A DNA stretch of 64,000 nucleotides. Origin: Caballeronia sp. NK8. GTDB lineage: Bacteria > Pseudomonadota > Gammaproteobacteria > Burkholderiales > Burkholderiaceae. The notes beneath the pieces are model-generated. The model had not been told where the DNA came from. It worked only from the letters and a program-made list of their open reading frames with translations, and ran no database searches. The first letter of the stretch is position 1. Every line of letters begins with the position of its first letter. The DNA is taken from contig NZ_AP024323.1 in the NCBI RefSeq assembly GCF_018408855.1, positions 930,001 through 994,000 of the forward strand, written 5' to 3'. The position numbers were made by a program, and so were the translations under genes. Positions 6,819 to 14,703 of this stretch are shown here, one piece after another.

Positions 6819-9800
6819 TCATTGCGCCTCGTAGGAGGCACCGATACCGCGCATCTGCGGATGCGAGCCGTGCTTGTCCGTTACATGCTCCGTGCGTGAG
6901 AGCTTGCGCAGGATCACGTAGAACACCGGCGTCAACATCAGACCGAAGAGCGTCACGCCCAACATGCCGAAGAACACGGCGACGCCCATCGCGTGACGCA
7001 TCTCCGAACCCGCTCCCGTCGACACCACGAGCGGCACCACGCCCATGATGAACGCGATGGATGTCATCAGGATCGGGCGCAGACGCAGCCGGCTCGCTTC
7101 GATCGCGGCCTGCACGATCGAGCGTCCCTGCATCTCCAGCTCGCGTGCGAACTCGACGATCAGGATCGCGTTCTTCGCCGACAAGCCCACCAGCACCATC
7201 AAGCCGATCTGCGTGAAGATGTTGTTGTCGCCATCGGTGAGCCATACGCCGACCAACGCGGACAGAATGCTCATCGGCACGATCAGGATCACCGCGAGCG
7301 GCAGCGTCAGGCTTTCATACAGCGCCGCGAGCACGAGGAACACGAGCAGCACGCTGATCGGGAACACCCACAGCGCCGCGTTGCCCGCGAGGATCTGCTG
7401 ATACGTGAGATCGGTCCATTCGAACTTGATCCCGCGCGGAAGCACTTCCGCCGCGATGCGTTCAGCCGCCGCCTGCGCCTGACCCGAAGAGTAGCCCGGA
7501 GCCGGGCCGCCGTTGATGTCGGCCGCGGTGTAGCCGTTATAGCGAACCACCATCTCGGGGCCGTACGTCGGCGTCACCTTCACGAGCGACGACAAAGGCA
7601 CCATGTCGCCATTCGCGTTGCGCGTCTTCAGCAAGCCGATATCTTCCGGATTCGCACGGAACGGCGCGTCCGCCTGCACGCGCACCTGATACACGCGCCC
7701 GAAGCGATTGAAGTCGTTCACGTAGAGCGAGCCGAGATAGACCTGCATCGTGTCGAACACGTCCGTCACCGAGACGCCCAGTTGCTTCGCCTTCACGCGA
7801 TCCAGATCGACGTTCAACTGCGGCACGTTGATCTGATAGCTGGAGAACGTCGGGCCGAGTTCGGGCGTCTGCGATGCGCGCTTGATGAACGCCTGCGTCG
7901 CATCGGCGAGCGCCGCATAGCCGAGCGCGCCGCGATCCTCAAGTTGCATCTTGAAGCCGCCGAGCGTGCCGAGGCCGAGAACCGGCGGCGGCGGAAACAC
8001 GGCGATGAACGAGCCCTTGATGCCCGCGTACTTCTGATTCAGCGCGCCGGCAATCGCATTCGCCGACAGCGCCTTGTCATGCACGCGTTCCTTGAAAGGC
8101 TTCAGCGTGACGAACACGATGCCCGCGCTCGACGAGTTGGTGAAGCCGTTCACCGACAAGCCCGGGAATTCGACCGCGCTTTCCACGCCCGGCTGCTTCA
8201 ATGCGATATCCGACATCTGGCGGATCACGCCTTCGGTGCGATCGAGCGATGCGCCGTTGGGCAACTGCGCGAAGCTGATCAGATACTCCTTGTCCTGCGC
8301 GGGCACGAAGCCGCCGGGCACGACCTTGCCCATCAGCACGGCGCCAGCGAGCAGCACGGCATACACGACCATCATCAGCGCCTTGCGATTGATGACGCTC
8401 TTCACGCCCTTGCCATACGCATCCGAACCGCGATGGAACACCTTGTTGAAGGCGCGGAAGAAGCCGCCGAACACGCGGTCCATACCACGCGTGAGCCAGT
8501 CCTTCGGCTCGTCGTGCCCCTTGAGCAGGAGCGCGGCGAGTGCCGGCGACAGCGTCAGCGAATTGAACGCGGAGATCACCGTCGATATGGCGATGGTCAT
8601 CGCGAACTGCTTGTAGAACTGGCCCGTGAGACCCGACATGAACGCGAGCGGCACGAACACGGCGACGAGCGTCAACGCAATCGCGATGATCGGCCCGCTC
8701 ACCTCGCGCATCGCCTGATACGTGGCCTCTCTTGCCGATAAGCCCGCTTCGATGTTGCGCTCGACGTTTTCGACGACCACGATCGCATCGTCGACGACGA
8801 TACCGATCGCGAGCACCATCCCGAACAATGACAACGCGTTGATCGAGAAGCCGAACGCGAGCAGCAGCGAGAACGTACCAACGATCGACACCGGCACCGC
8901 GAGCAATGGAATGATCGATGCGCGCCACGTTTGCAGGAACACGATCACGACGAGCACGACCAGCGCGATCGCTTCCGCGAGCGTGTGGATGACCGCTTCG
9001 ATACTCGAACGCACGAACTGCGTCGGGTCATAGACGATCTGATATTCGAGGCCCGCCGGCATGTCCGCTTGCAGTTCCTTCATCGTCTTGCGGACTTCGT
9101 CGGAGATCTGCAGCGAGTTCGCGCCCGGCTGCTGATTGATCGCGATTGCAACGGCCGACTTGTTGTCGAGCAACGAGCGCAAGCCATATTCCGATGCGGC
9201 GAGTTCCACACGCGCGACATCGGAGAGATGCGTGACCGCGCCATCCGGCGACGTCTTCAACACGATGTCGCGGAACTCCGCCTCGCTCGTGAGACGGCCG
9301 CGCGCGTTCACGTTCAGTTGCAGCGGCACATTCGGCAGCGTCGGCGAACCGCCGATCACGCCCGCGGCGACCTGCACGTTCTGCTCGCGGATCGCGTTGG
9401 CGACATCCGTCGCCGTCATGCCGCGCTGCGCGACCTTTTGCGGATCGAGCCATACGCGCATCGAGTAATCGCCCGAGCCCCACAGTTGCACTTCGCCCAC
9501 GCCCGCGATGCGTTCGAGCCGGTCCTTCACGTTGATCAGCGCATAGTTGCGCAGATACGTCATGTCGTAACGGCCATTGGGCGAGTTCAGGTGGACGACC
9601 ATGGTCAAGGTCGGCGACGACTTGATGGTCGTCACGCCCAGGCGCTGCACATCCTGCGGCAGGCGCGGCAGCGCCTGGTTCACGCGGTTCTGCACGAGCT
9701 GCGTGTTCTTGTCAGGATCGGTGCCGAGCTTGAACGTGACGGTGGTCGTGAGGTTGCCGTCGCTATTGGCCTGCGACTGCATGTAGAGCATGTCCTCGAC

Positions 9801-10019
9801 GCCGTTGATCTGCTCTTCGAGCGGCGAGGCCACGGTCTCCGCGATCACCTTCGGATTCGCGCCGGGATACTGCGCATGCACGACGACCGAAGGCGGCACG
9901 ACTTCCGGATACTCGGAGATCGGCAGCTTGAACATCGCGATGATGCCCGCCAGCAGCACGACCACCGATAGCACGCCCGCAAAGATCGGGCGATCGATGA
10001 AGAATTTGGATATGTTCAT
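6819..10019 (-). CDS. ceoB: RND multidrug efflux transporter, HAE1 family (CeoB/BpeF/MexF-type)
   Basis: A 1066-residue inner-membrane proton/drug antiporter. It opens MNISKFFIDRPIFAGVLSVV, carries twelve predicted membrane helices in two halves with two large periplasmic loops, and keeps the paired aspartates in helix 4 (GIVVDDAIVVVENVER, about residue 407) needed for proton relay. The matching lysine in helix 10 lies in VGLSAKNAILIVEFA. Length and sequence style fit the MexF/CeoB branch. In CeoAB-OpcM and BpeEF-OprC the known substrates include chloramphenicol, trimethoprim and fluoroquinolones; this copy's substrates are inferred. Confidence 0.93.
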   Translation of the reverse strand: MNISKFFIDRPIFAGVLSVVVLLAGIIAMFKLPISEYPEVVPPSVVVHAQYPGANPKVIAETVASPLEEQINGVEDMLYMQSQANSDGNLTTTVTFKLGTDPDKNTQLVQNRVNQALPRLPQDVQRLGVTTIKSSPTLTMVVHLNSPNGRYDMTYLRNYALINVKDRLERIAGVGEVQLWGSGDYSMRVWLDPQKVAQRGMTATDVANAIREQNVQVAAGVIGGSPTLPNVPLQLNVNARGRLTSEAEFRDIVLKTSPDGAVTHLSDVARVELAASEYGLRSLLDNKSAVAIAINQQPGANSLQISDEVRKTMKELQADMPAGLEYQIVYDPTQFVRSSIEAVIHTLAEAIALVVLVVIVFLQTWRASIIPLLAVPVSIVGTFSLLLAFGFSINALSLFGMVLAIGIVVDDAIVVVENVERNIEAGLSAREATYQAMREVSGPIIAIALTLVAVFVPLAFMSGLTGQFYKQFAMTIAISTVISAFNSLTLSPALAALLLKGHDEPKDWLTRGMDRVFGGFFRAFNKVFHRGSDAYGKGVKSVINRKALMMVVYAVLLAGAVLMGKVVPGGFVPAQDKEYLISFAQLPNGASLDRTEGVIRQMSDIALKQPGVESAVEFPGLSVNGFTNSSSAGIVFVTLKPFKERVHDKALSANAIAGALNQKYAGIKGSFIAVFPPPPVLGLGTLGGFKMQLEDRGALGYAALADATQAFIKRASQTPELGPTFSSYQINVPQLNVDLDRVKAKQLGVSVTDVFDTMQVYLGSLYVNDFNRFGRVYQVRVQADAPFRANPEDIGLLKTRNANGDMVPLSSLVKVTPTYGPEMVVRYNGYTAADINGGPAPGYSSGQAQAAAERIAAEVLPRGIKFEWTDLTYQQILAGNAALWVFPISVLLVFLVLAALYESLTLPLAVILIVPMSILSALVGVWLTDGDNNIFTQIGLMVLVGLSAKNAILIVEFARELEMQGRSIVQAAIEASRLRLRPILMTSIAFIMGVVPLVVSTGAGSEMRHAMGVAVFFGMLGVTLFGLMLTPVFYVILRKLSRTEHVTDKHGSHPQMRGIGASYEAQ

Positions 10020-10050
10020 GACGAGTTCTGTCAGTTGCGGATGACGCGCA

Positions 10051-11244
10051 TCACTGTGCGGATGCGGTCTTCACGACGGGTGCATCGCTGTCGTTCATCG
10101 CGACGTTGTTGGCCTTGATCACATCGTTCGGGCGCACACGCTGCAAGCCGTTCACGACGATGCGCTCGCCCGGCTGCAGGCCCTTCGATATCACGCGCAG
10201 GCCTTCATGCGTCTGCGCGGTGATCACTTCGCGATACTGCACGCGGTTGTCCTTGTCGACGACCATGACGTACTTCTTGTCCTGATCGGTGCCGATGGCT
10301 TCGTCTTCCACGAGCACGGCCGGGTGCGGCGTGCCGCCGCCCACTTTCACGCGTGCATAGAGACCCGGCACGAGCGTACCGTCGGGGTTGTTGAAGCGCG
10401 CGCGCACGCGGATCGTGCCGGACGTGGTATCGAGCCGGTTGTCGACCGAATCGACGACGCCATCGCGCGAATAACCGTCCTCGTTCGCGAGACCGAGCGA
10501 CACCGGCACGGCGCTGCCCGCGTCGCGGCCGAGATAGCGCAAGTACGTCTGCTCATCGACATCGAACGATGCGTAGATCGGCGAGACCGATACGAGCGTC
10601 GTCAGCAAAGGCGCGTTCGCGCCCGTCGATACGATGTTGCCGACCGTGAGTTCCGCACGCGATACGCGGCCTGCGACCGGCGCGACGATATGCGTATAGG
10701 CGAGATTGATCTTCGCGGTTTCGAGCGCAGCCTGCGCGGCCTTCAAATTGGCGACGGCCTCGCGCGCGGCGTTCTGCTTCTCGTCGTAATCGCGCTTGGC
10801 GATCGCGTTATCGGCGAGCAGACGTTCCGCACGCGCCGCATCGGTCGACGTATAGCCATTGCGAGCCTGCGCCGCTGCGATCTGCGCCTGCGCGCGATCC
10901 ACTTCCGCCTCGTAGGGACGCGGATCGATCGTGAAGAGCGGATCGCCCTTCTTCACGAGCTGGCCATCCTTGAAATGCACGGCGACGATCGTGCCCGGCA
11001 CGAGCGGACGAATGTCGACGTGATCGACGGCTTCGAGCCGGCCCGAATAGCTTTGCCAGTCGGTGATGGTCTTCGAGACCACGGTCGCCACGTCCACCTC
11101 GGTGGCGGTCGGGCTGTGTGCGGCGGCTTGCGCCTGATTGATCGCCGCGTCGCCGTGACCGCGCCAGGCGGTATAGCCGCCCGCGCCGGCGACGATCAGC
11201 GTCGCGCCCAGCGCGGCGTAGATGCGTTTGCGAGTGAATAACAT
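10051..11244 (-). CDS. ceoA: RND efflux membrane fusion protein (CeoA/BpeE-type)
   Basis: A 397-residue periplasmic adaptor anchored by an N-terminal hydrophobic segment (residues about 8-25, no lipobox cysteine). Domains in order: a half lipoyl segment (VDHVDIRPLVPGTIVAVHFK), an alpha-helical hairpin (about 100-170), the second half lipoyl segment (THIVAPVAGRVSRAELTVGN), beta-barrel and membrane-proximal parts. It links the inner-membrane pump to the outer-membrane channel. Start set at the ATG with GGAG about 9 bases upstream; a TTG two codons earlier is the alternative. It lies 31 bp upstream of the transporter gene in the same operon. Confidence 0.92.
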   Translation of the reverse strand: MLFTRKRIYAALGATLIVAGAGGYTAWRGHGDAAINQAQAAAHSPTATEVDVATVVSKTITDWQSYSGRLEAVDHVDIRPLVPGTIVAVHFKDGQLVKKGDPLFTIDPRPYEAEVDRAQAQIAAAQARNGYTSTDAARAERLLADNAIAKRDYDEKQNAAREAVANLKAAQAALETAKINLAYTHIVAPVAGRVSRAELTVGNIVSTGANAPLLTTLVSVSPIYASFDVDEQTYLRYLGRDAGSAVPVSLGLANEDGYSRDGVVDSVDNRLDTTSGTIRVRARFNNPDGTLVPGLYARVKVGGGTPHPAVLVEDEAIGTDQDKKYVMVVDKDNRVQYREVITAQTHEGLRVISKGLQPGERIVVNGLQRVRPNDVIKANNVAMNDSDAPVVKTASAQ

Positions 11245-11312
11245 GGTCAAAGGCTCCGGTTACGTTGAGATTGTTGTTGTCTGGTGCGTGTGCGGCGTGC
11301 CGTTTCTTGCGC

Positions 11313-12131
11313 TCATTTCCCGCGCGCAAGCCGTTTTCTGAAGAACGTGACGACATCGGCGAGCGCATCGGGATGCGCGGCGAGCGCCTGATGCGATGTC
11401 TTGCCGTGGCGCGTGACTTCGGTAGGGACACCCGCGGCGATCAGTTCGCCCGCGTATTTCTCGGCTTCGATATGCAGAAGATCGTGCTCGGCGCTCGCGA
11501 TGAGCGCGGGCGGCAGGCCCGCGAGACGGCGCGATTCGAGCGGCGCCGCATACGGATGCAGCCGCTGCGACGGATTCGGCAGATACGCGCGATACCACTG
11601 CGCGCATTCGCATGCTTCGAAATCGGGGCACAACACTTTGCGTTCGTCGGCGAGGCGCGTCATGCTCGGATCGAGCAGCGGCGCGAGCAGCGCTTGCGCG
11701 GACATGCGAATATCACCGCGATCGCGCGCGATGGCCGCGACGCACGTGGCGATATTGCCGCCCGCGTCATGGCCCATGACGCCGATGCGCTGCGGGTCCG
11801 CGCGCTGCGAACGAGCATGCGCGACAGCCCATTGCGCCGCGCGATAACCGTCTTCCGGCGCGGCGGGGAACGGAAATTTCGGCGCGAGCGAATAGCCCAC
11901 CGCGACGACCCAGGCGGGCGTATCGCGCGCAATGGTCGCCGCGGCGATATCCGCGTCGTCGAGTCCGCCGCGAATAAAACCGCCGCCGTGAAAGTACAGA
12001 ACGATGGGCAGCACCGTGCCGTCCGACGCCGGGCGATAGCTGCGCAGGGTGATCGGTTGCGCGTGTCCCGTGATGTGCACATCCTCGATGCACAAACGCG
12101 GGCCCGACTCGAGATCCAACAGTGTTGCCAT
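11313..12131 (-). CDS. llpE: LlpE-type alpha/beta hydrolase (lipase-like) of the ceo efflux operon
   Basis: A 272-residue alpha/beta hydrolase of the hormone-sensitive-lipase group. The oxyanion motif HGGGF is intact (about residue 48). The nucleophile elbow normally reading GDSAGG here reads GHDAGG, so the expected serine is aspartate; a late histidine (KTSHQALAAH) remains. It is the first gene of the efflux operon, 68 bp before ceoA, and divergent from the LysR regulator. This is the arrangement described for llpE in the Burkholderia cenocepacia salicylate-inducible ceo operon, where its role is unclear. Esterase activity should not be assumed given the missing serine. Confidence 0.85.
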   Translation of the reverse strand: MATLLDLESGPRLCIEDVHITGHAQPITLRSYRPASDGTVLPIVLYFHGGGFIRGGLDDADIAAATIARDTPAWVVAVGYSLAPKFPFPAAPEDGYRAAQWAVAHARSQRADPQRIGVMGHDAGGNIATCVAAIARDRGDIRMSAQALLAPLLDPSMTRLADERKVLCPDFEACECAQWYRAYLPNPSQRLHPYAAPLESRRLAGLPPALIASAEHDLLHIEAEKYAGELIAAGVPTEVTRHGKTSHQALAAHPDALADVVTFFRKRLARGK

Positions 12132-12349
12132 GGTTATTTTCGGTGCAGGGCCGATGCTGCAAGGCCTTCACGCATGAGTTGCGATGGTCCGAATTCTGGA
12201 GTCCGCGCCTTTTTAGATAAATGCCTATAATCCGGCAACACAATTCGGTCGCACCGAACAATCGTGGTTATCCCTTGCGATTGTTTTTTTCGGCCACTCT
12301 TTAGCGCGCGCTTAATTAGTGCATCGCTAGTCAAGGAAGGTGAGAGAAC
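12132..12349. promoter_or_regulatory. Divergent promoter region between llpE and ceoR
   Basis: This 218-bp spacer separates divergent llpE and the LysR gene and must hold both promoters and the LysR-type operator. It is AT-richer than its surroundings (for example 12211-12330) and contains TTAATTAGTGCATCGCTAG (about 12311-12329), a partly palindromic T-N11-A-like stretch that could be a LysR box. A strong AAGGAAGGTGAG ribosome binding site precedes ceoR. The exact operator is a guess. Confidence 0.5.
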
Positions 12350-13360
12350 ATGGATCGGCTTCAGGCAATGCAGGTCTTCACTCGCGTCGTAGACACCAAC
12401 AGTTTTTCGCGCGCAGCGGACACGCTCAATCTGCCACGCGCTTCGGTCACGACGATCATCCAGAATCTGGAAGCGCATCTGAACGTGCGGCTGCTCCAGC
12501 GCACGACGCGCAGGCTCAACCTCACGCCCGATGGCGCGGCGTACTACGAGCGCTGCGTACGCATCCTCGCCGACATCGAAGAAGCGGAAGGTTCGTTCTC
12601 GAATAACGGCAAGGGTCCGCACGGCAAGCTGCGCGTGGACATGCCGGGCGCGATCGGGCGGCTCATCGTGATGCCGCAGCTATGCGATTTCCACACGCGC
12701 TATCCGGATATCGAGCTGATGATGGGCTTCGGCGACAAACCAGTCGATCTGATTCAGGAAGGCGTCGACTGCGTGATTCGCGTGGGCACGCTGCAGGATT
12801 CGAGTCTGGTCGCGCGGCGTATCGGCGTGTTCCAGGGTGTGACGGTAGCGGCTCCGCAATACCTCGAACGCAACGGCACACCGAAAACGATCGAGGATTT
12901 GCAGAATCACACGGCGGTGAATTACTTTTCGAGCCGCACGGGACGCGTCATGGACATGGACTTCGTCATCGACGATGAAACCATCGAAGTGAAGATGCGC
13001 GGCATGATCGCGGTAAACGACGCCGAAGCGTATCTGAGCTGCGGCTTGAAGGGTGTCGGCATCATTCAGGTGCCGCGCTTCATGGCGCTGCCGCATCTGC
13101 GCGCGGGCGAGCTCGTCGAAGTGTTGCCGCAATGGAATCCGCTGCCGATGCCGATTTCCGCGGTGTACCCGCATAACCGCCATCTTTCGCCGAAGGTGCG
13201 CGTGTTCGTCGACTGGGCCGCCGAACTGTTCGAGCGTTGCCCGTTGCTGCAAGGTCAGAAGGATGCGGAAGAGCGCTGCCTGCCGACGAGCACGTCGTCG
13301 CCGACCATCGTGCGTCACGGCACGCCGGAAGTGGCGGGCACCGAGGATGTCGTCGCATAG
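12350..13360 (+). CDS. ceoR: LysR-family regulator of the efflux operon (CeoR/BpeT-type)
   Basis: A 336-residue LysR-type regulator. The N-terminal winged helix-turn-helix (residues 1-60, MDRLQAMQVFTRVVDTNSFS) is followed by the LysR substrate-binding domain (about 90-300). The C-terminal 35 residues are polar and extend beyond the usual family end. It is divergent from llpE-ceoA-ceoB-opcM, which is the position of CeoR in Burkholderia cenocepacia and BpeT in B. pseudomallei; those proteins activate the pump in response to inducers such as salicylate or antibiotics. The inducer here is inferred from that parallel. Confidence 0.88.
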   Translation: MDRLQAMQVFTRVVDTNSFSRAADTLNLPRASVTTIIQNLEAHLNVRLLQRTTRRLNLTPDGAAYYERCVRILADIEEAEGSFSNNGKGPHGKLRVDMPGAIGRLIVMPQLCDFHTRYPDIELMMGFGDKPVDLIQEGVDCVIRVGTLQDSSLVARRIGVFQGVTVAAPQYLERNGTPKTIEDLQNHTAVNYFSSRTGRVMDMDFVIDDETIEVKMRGMIAVNDAEAYLSCGLKGVGIIQVPRFMALPHLRAGELVEVLPQWNPLPMPISAVYPHNRHLSPKVRVFVDWAAELFERCPLLQGQKDAEERCLPTSTSSPTIVRHGTPEVAGTEDVVA

Positions 13361-13406
13361 TTAACCATCCGCCGCTGGCGGCGCTGCAAGCGGGACAAGA
13401 ACACCA

Positions 13407-13937
13407 ATGAACGAAAACGTCACCGTGCGCCGCATAGGCGCGAACGAAGTAGCGGGGTATGTCGAGTCGCTGGCGGATGTGCTCATCGATTGCGTCGAAG
13501 GCGGCGCATCCGTCAGCTTCATGTTGCCGATTTCACGCGCGACGGCTCTCGCGTTCTGGACGCGCGTCGCGCATGGCGTCGCGCGCGACGAACGCATTCT
13601 GCTCGTCGCCGAGAATGCTGAAGGGCATGTGCTGGGCACGGTGCAGCTCGTCATCGATCAGCCGGAGAATCAGCCGCATCGCGCCGATGTCGCGAAGATG
13701 CTCGTCGCGCGTCGAGCGCGGCGCCAGGGCATTGCAGGTCGACTGATGACAGCCGCCGACGATGCGGCGCGCAACGCAGGCAAGTCCGTTCTCGTGCTCG
13801 ACACCGTCACCGGCGGCGATGCCGAGCGTCTCTACGAGCGCGCAGGATGGCAGCGCGTGGGCGTGGTGCCAAACTACGCGTTGATGCCCGACGGCACGCC
13901 ATGCGGGACCACTTTCTTCCATAAGCAACTCGTTTGA
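13407..13937 (+). CDS. GNAT family N-acetyltransferase
   Basis: A 176-residue GNAT acetyltransferase. The acetyl-CoA pyrophosphate-binding segment is KMLVARRARRQGIAGRLM (about residues 97-114), preceded by the strand GHVLGTVQLVI and followed by VLVLDTVTGGDAERLYERAG and GWQRVGVVPNYAL. It lies 46 bp downstream of ceoR on the same strand and may be co-transcribed with it. The substrate is unknown; a drug or amino-acid amine is possible. Confidence 0.85.
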   Translation: MNENVTVRRIGANEVAGYVESLADVLIDCVEGGASVSFMLPISRATALAFWTRVAHGVARDERILLVAENAEGHVLGTVQLVIDQPENQPHRADVAKMLVARRARRQGIAGRLMTAADDAARNAGKSVLVLDTVTGGDAERLYERAGWQRVGVVPNYALMPDGTPCGTTFFHKQLV

Positions 13938-14126
13938 CGCGGGCCGCAAACGGCCGCCCATCAAGCCTGCGCACGATTATTCGCCGAAATCGATAAATCT
14001 ATTCGCTGATACGGCATTTATCCGCCCGGTCCGCGCGGCTACATTCGCTCCTAACGCAGCGTGCTTCACACCGAATGCAATCCGCATTTGCCCGCACGCC
14101 GCATCGGAAAGAAAGGAGTCGCAAGC

Positions 14127-14468
14127 ATGAAACAGCTCATCACGGGGTTCTCTCTCGCCGCCATCTCCGCCGTCGTCTCGACCACCGCATTTGCGGAGGG
14201 CGGCCAGGGCATCGGCCGCGCGGGCACGTATCAGGTTTCGACGCAGACGCAAGCAAGCGCGAGCGATACGCCCAAGACCCGCGCGCAAGTACGTGCCGAA
14301 CTCGTCGCTGCGTATTCGAATGGCTCGCTGCCCGCATTGAACCGCAACACCTATCCCGAGCGCAGCATGTGGGGCGATGCCGTCGCCGCGCAAGCGGAAG
14401 CGCGCAATCGTGAGATCGTCGAGTACGCCAATGGCTCGGCAACGCATGCAAACGTGACGGCGCGCTGA
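14127..14468 (+). CDS. DUF4148 domain secreted protein
   Basis: A 113-residue protein with a clear Sec signal peptide (MKQLITGFSLAAISAVVSTT, cleavage after AFA near residue 23). The mature part carries the DUF4148 signature RAQVRAELVAAYSNGSLP and then NRNTYPERS. These short periplasmic or secreted proteins are abundant in Burkholderiaceae and have no known function. Start chosen at the ATG with AAAGGAGTC 9 bases upstream. A small acidic/His-rich frame follows 33 bp downstream, and both precede one terminator, so they probably form one transcript. Confidence 0.88.
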   Translation: MKQLITGFSLAAISAVVSTTAFAEGGQGIGRAGTYQVSTQTQASASDTPKTRAQVRAELVAAYSNGSLPALNRNTYPERSMWGDAVAAQAEARNREIVEYANGSATHANVTAR

Positions 14469-14501
14469 TCGCATCGTCAGGAAAAGATTCAAGAGGTCAT
14501 C

Positions 14502-14660
14502 ATGTTCGAAAACACATCGCTCGATCAGTTCTCGCTTCTCGACGAACTTCCTTCGCTCACGCCGGTATGGCATCCGTTCACGCAGCACGCATCGCATGGG
14601 TCGGATGTTGCGCACGAATCGCACGAAGAGAGTAAGACCGAACGCTCGCATCGAGCCTGA
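14502..14660 (+). CDS. Small hypothetical protein, 52 residues
   Basis: A short frame opening MFENTSLDQFSLLDELPSL with an AAGAGGT ribosome binding site before the ATG. The second half is rich in His, Ser and Glu (several SH, HE and EE pairs). It has no signal peptide or membrane helix, and I know no family. It sits between the DUF4148 gene and a strong rho-independent terminator that begins 6 bp after its stop, which supports it as the last gene of that transcript. Confidence 0.45.
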   Translation: MFENTSLDQFSLLDELPSLTPVWHPFTQHASHGSDVAHESHEESKTERSHRA

Positions 14661-14665
14661 CAGAG

Positions 14666-14698
14666 AAGGCGCGGACGAAAGCCCGCGCCTTTTTTTCT
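14666..14698 (+). terminator. Rho-independent terminator
   Basis: A perfect 9-bp stem AAGGCGCGG / CCGCGCCTT with an 8-base loop is followed by a run of T (14690-14696). It ends the DUF4148/small-ORF transcript. The convergent nrdJ gene stops at 14704, and the symmetric stem with A residues on its left side may also serve nrdJ. Confidence 0.85.
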
Positions 14699-14703
14699 TC
14701 AAC

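Noticed and set aside
8077..8928. Long antisense and alternate-frame ORFs within the RND transporter gene
   Set aside because: Shadow frames; the transporter frame has complete family motifs over 1066 residues.
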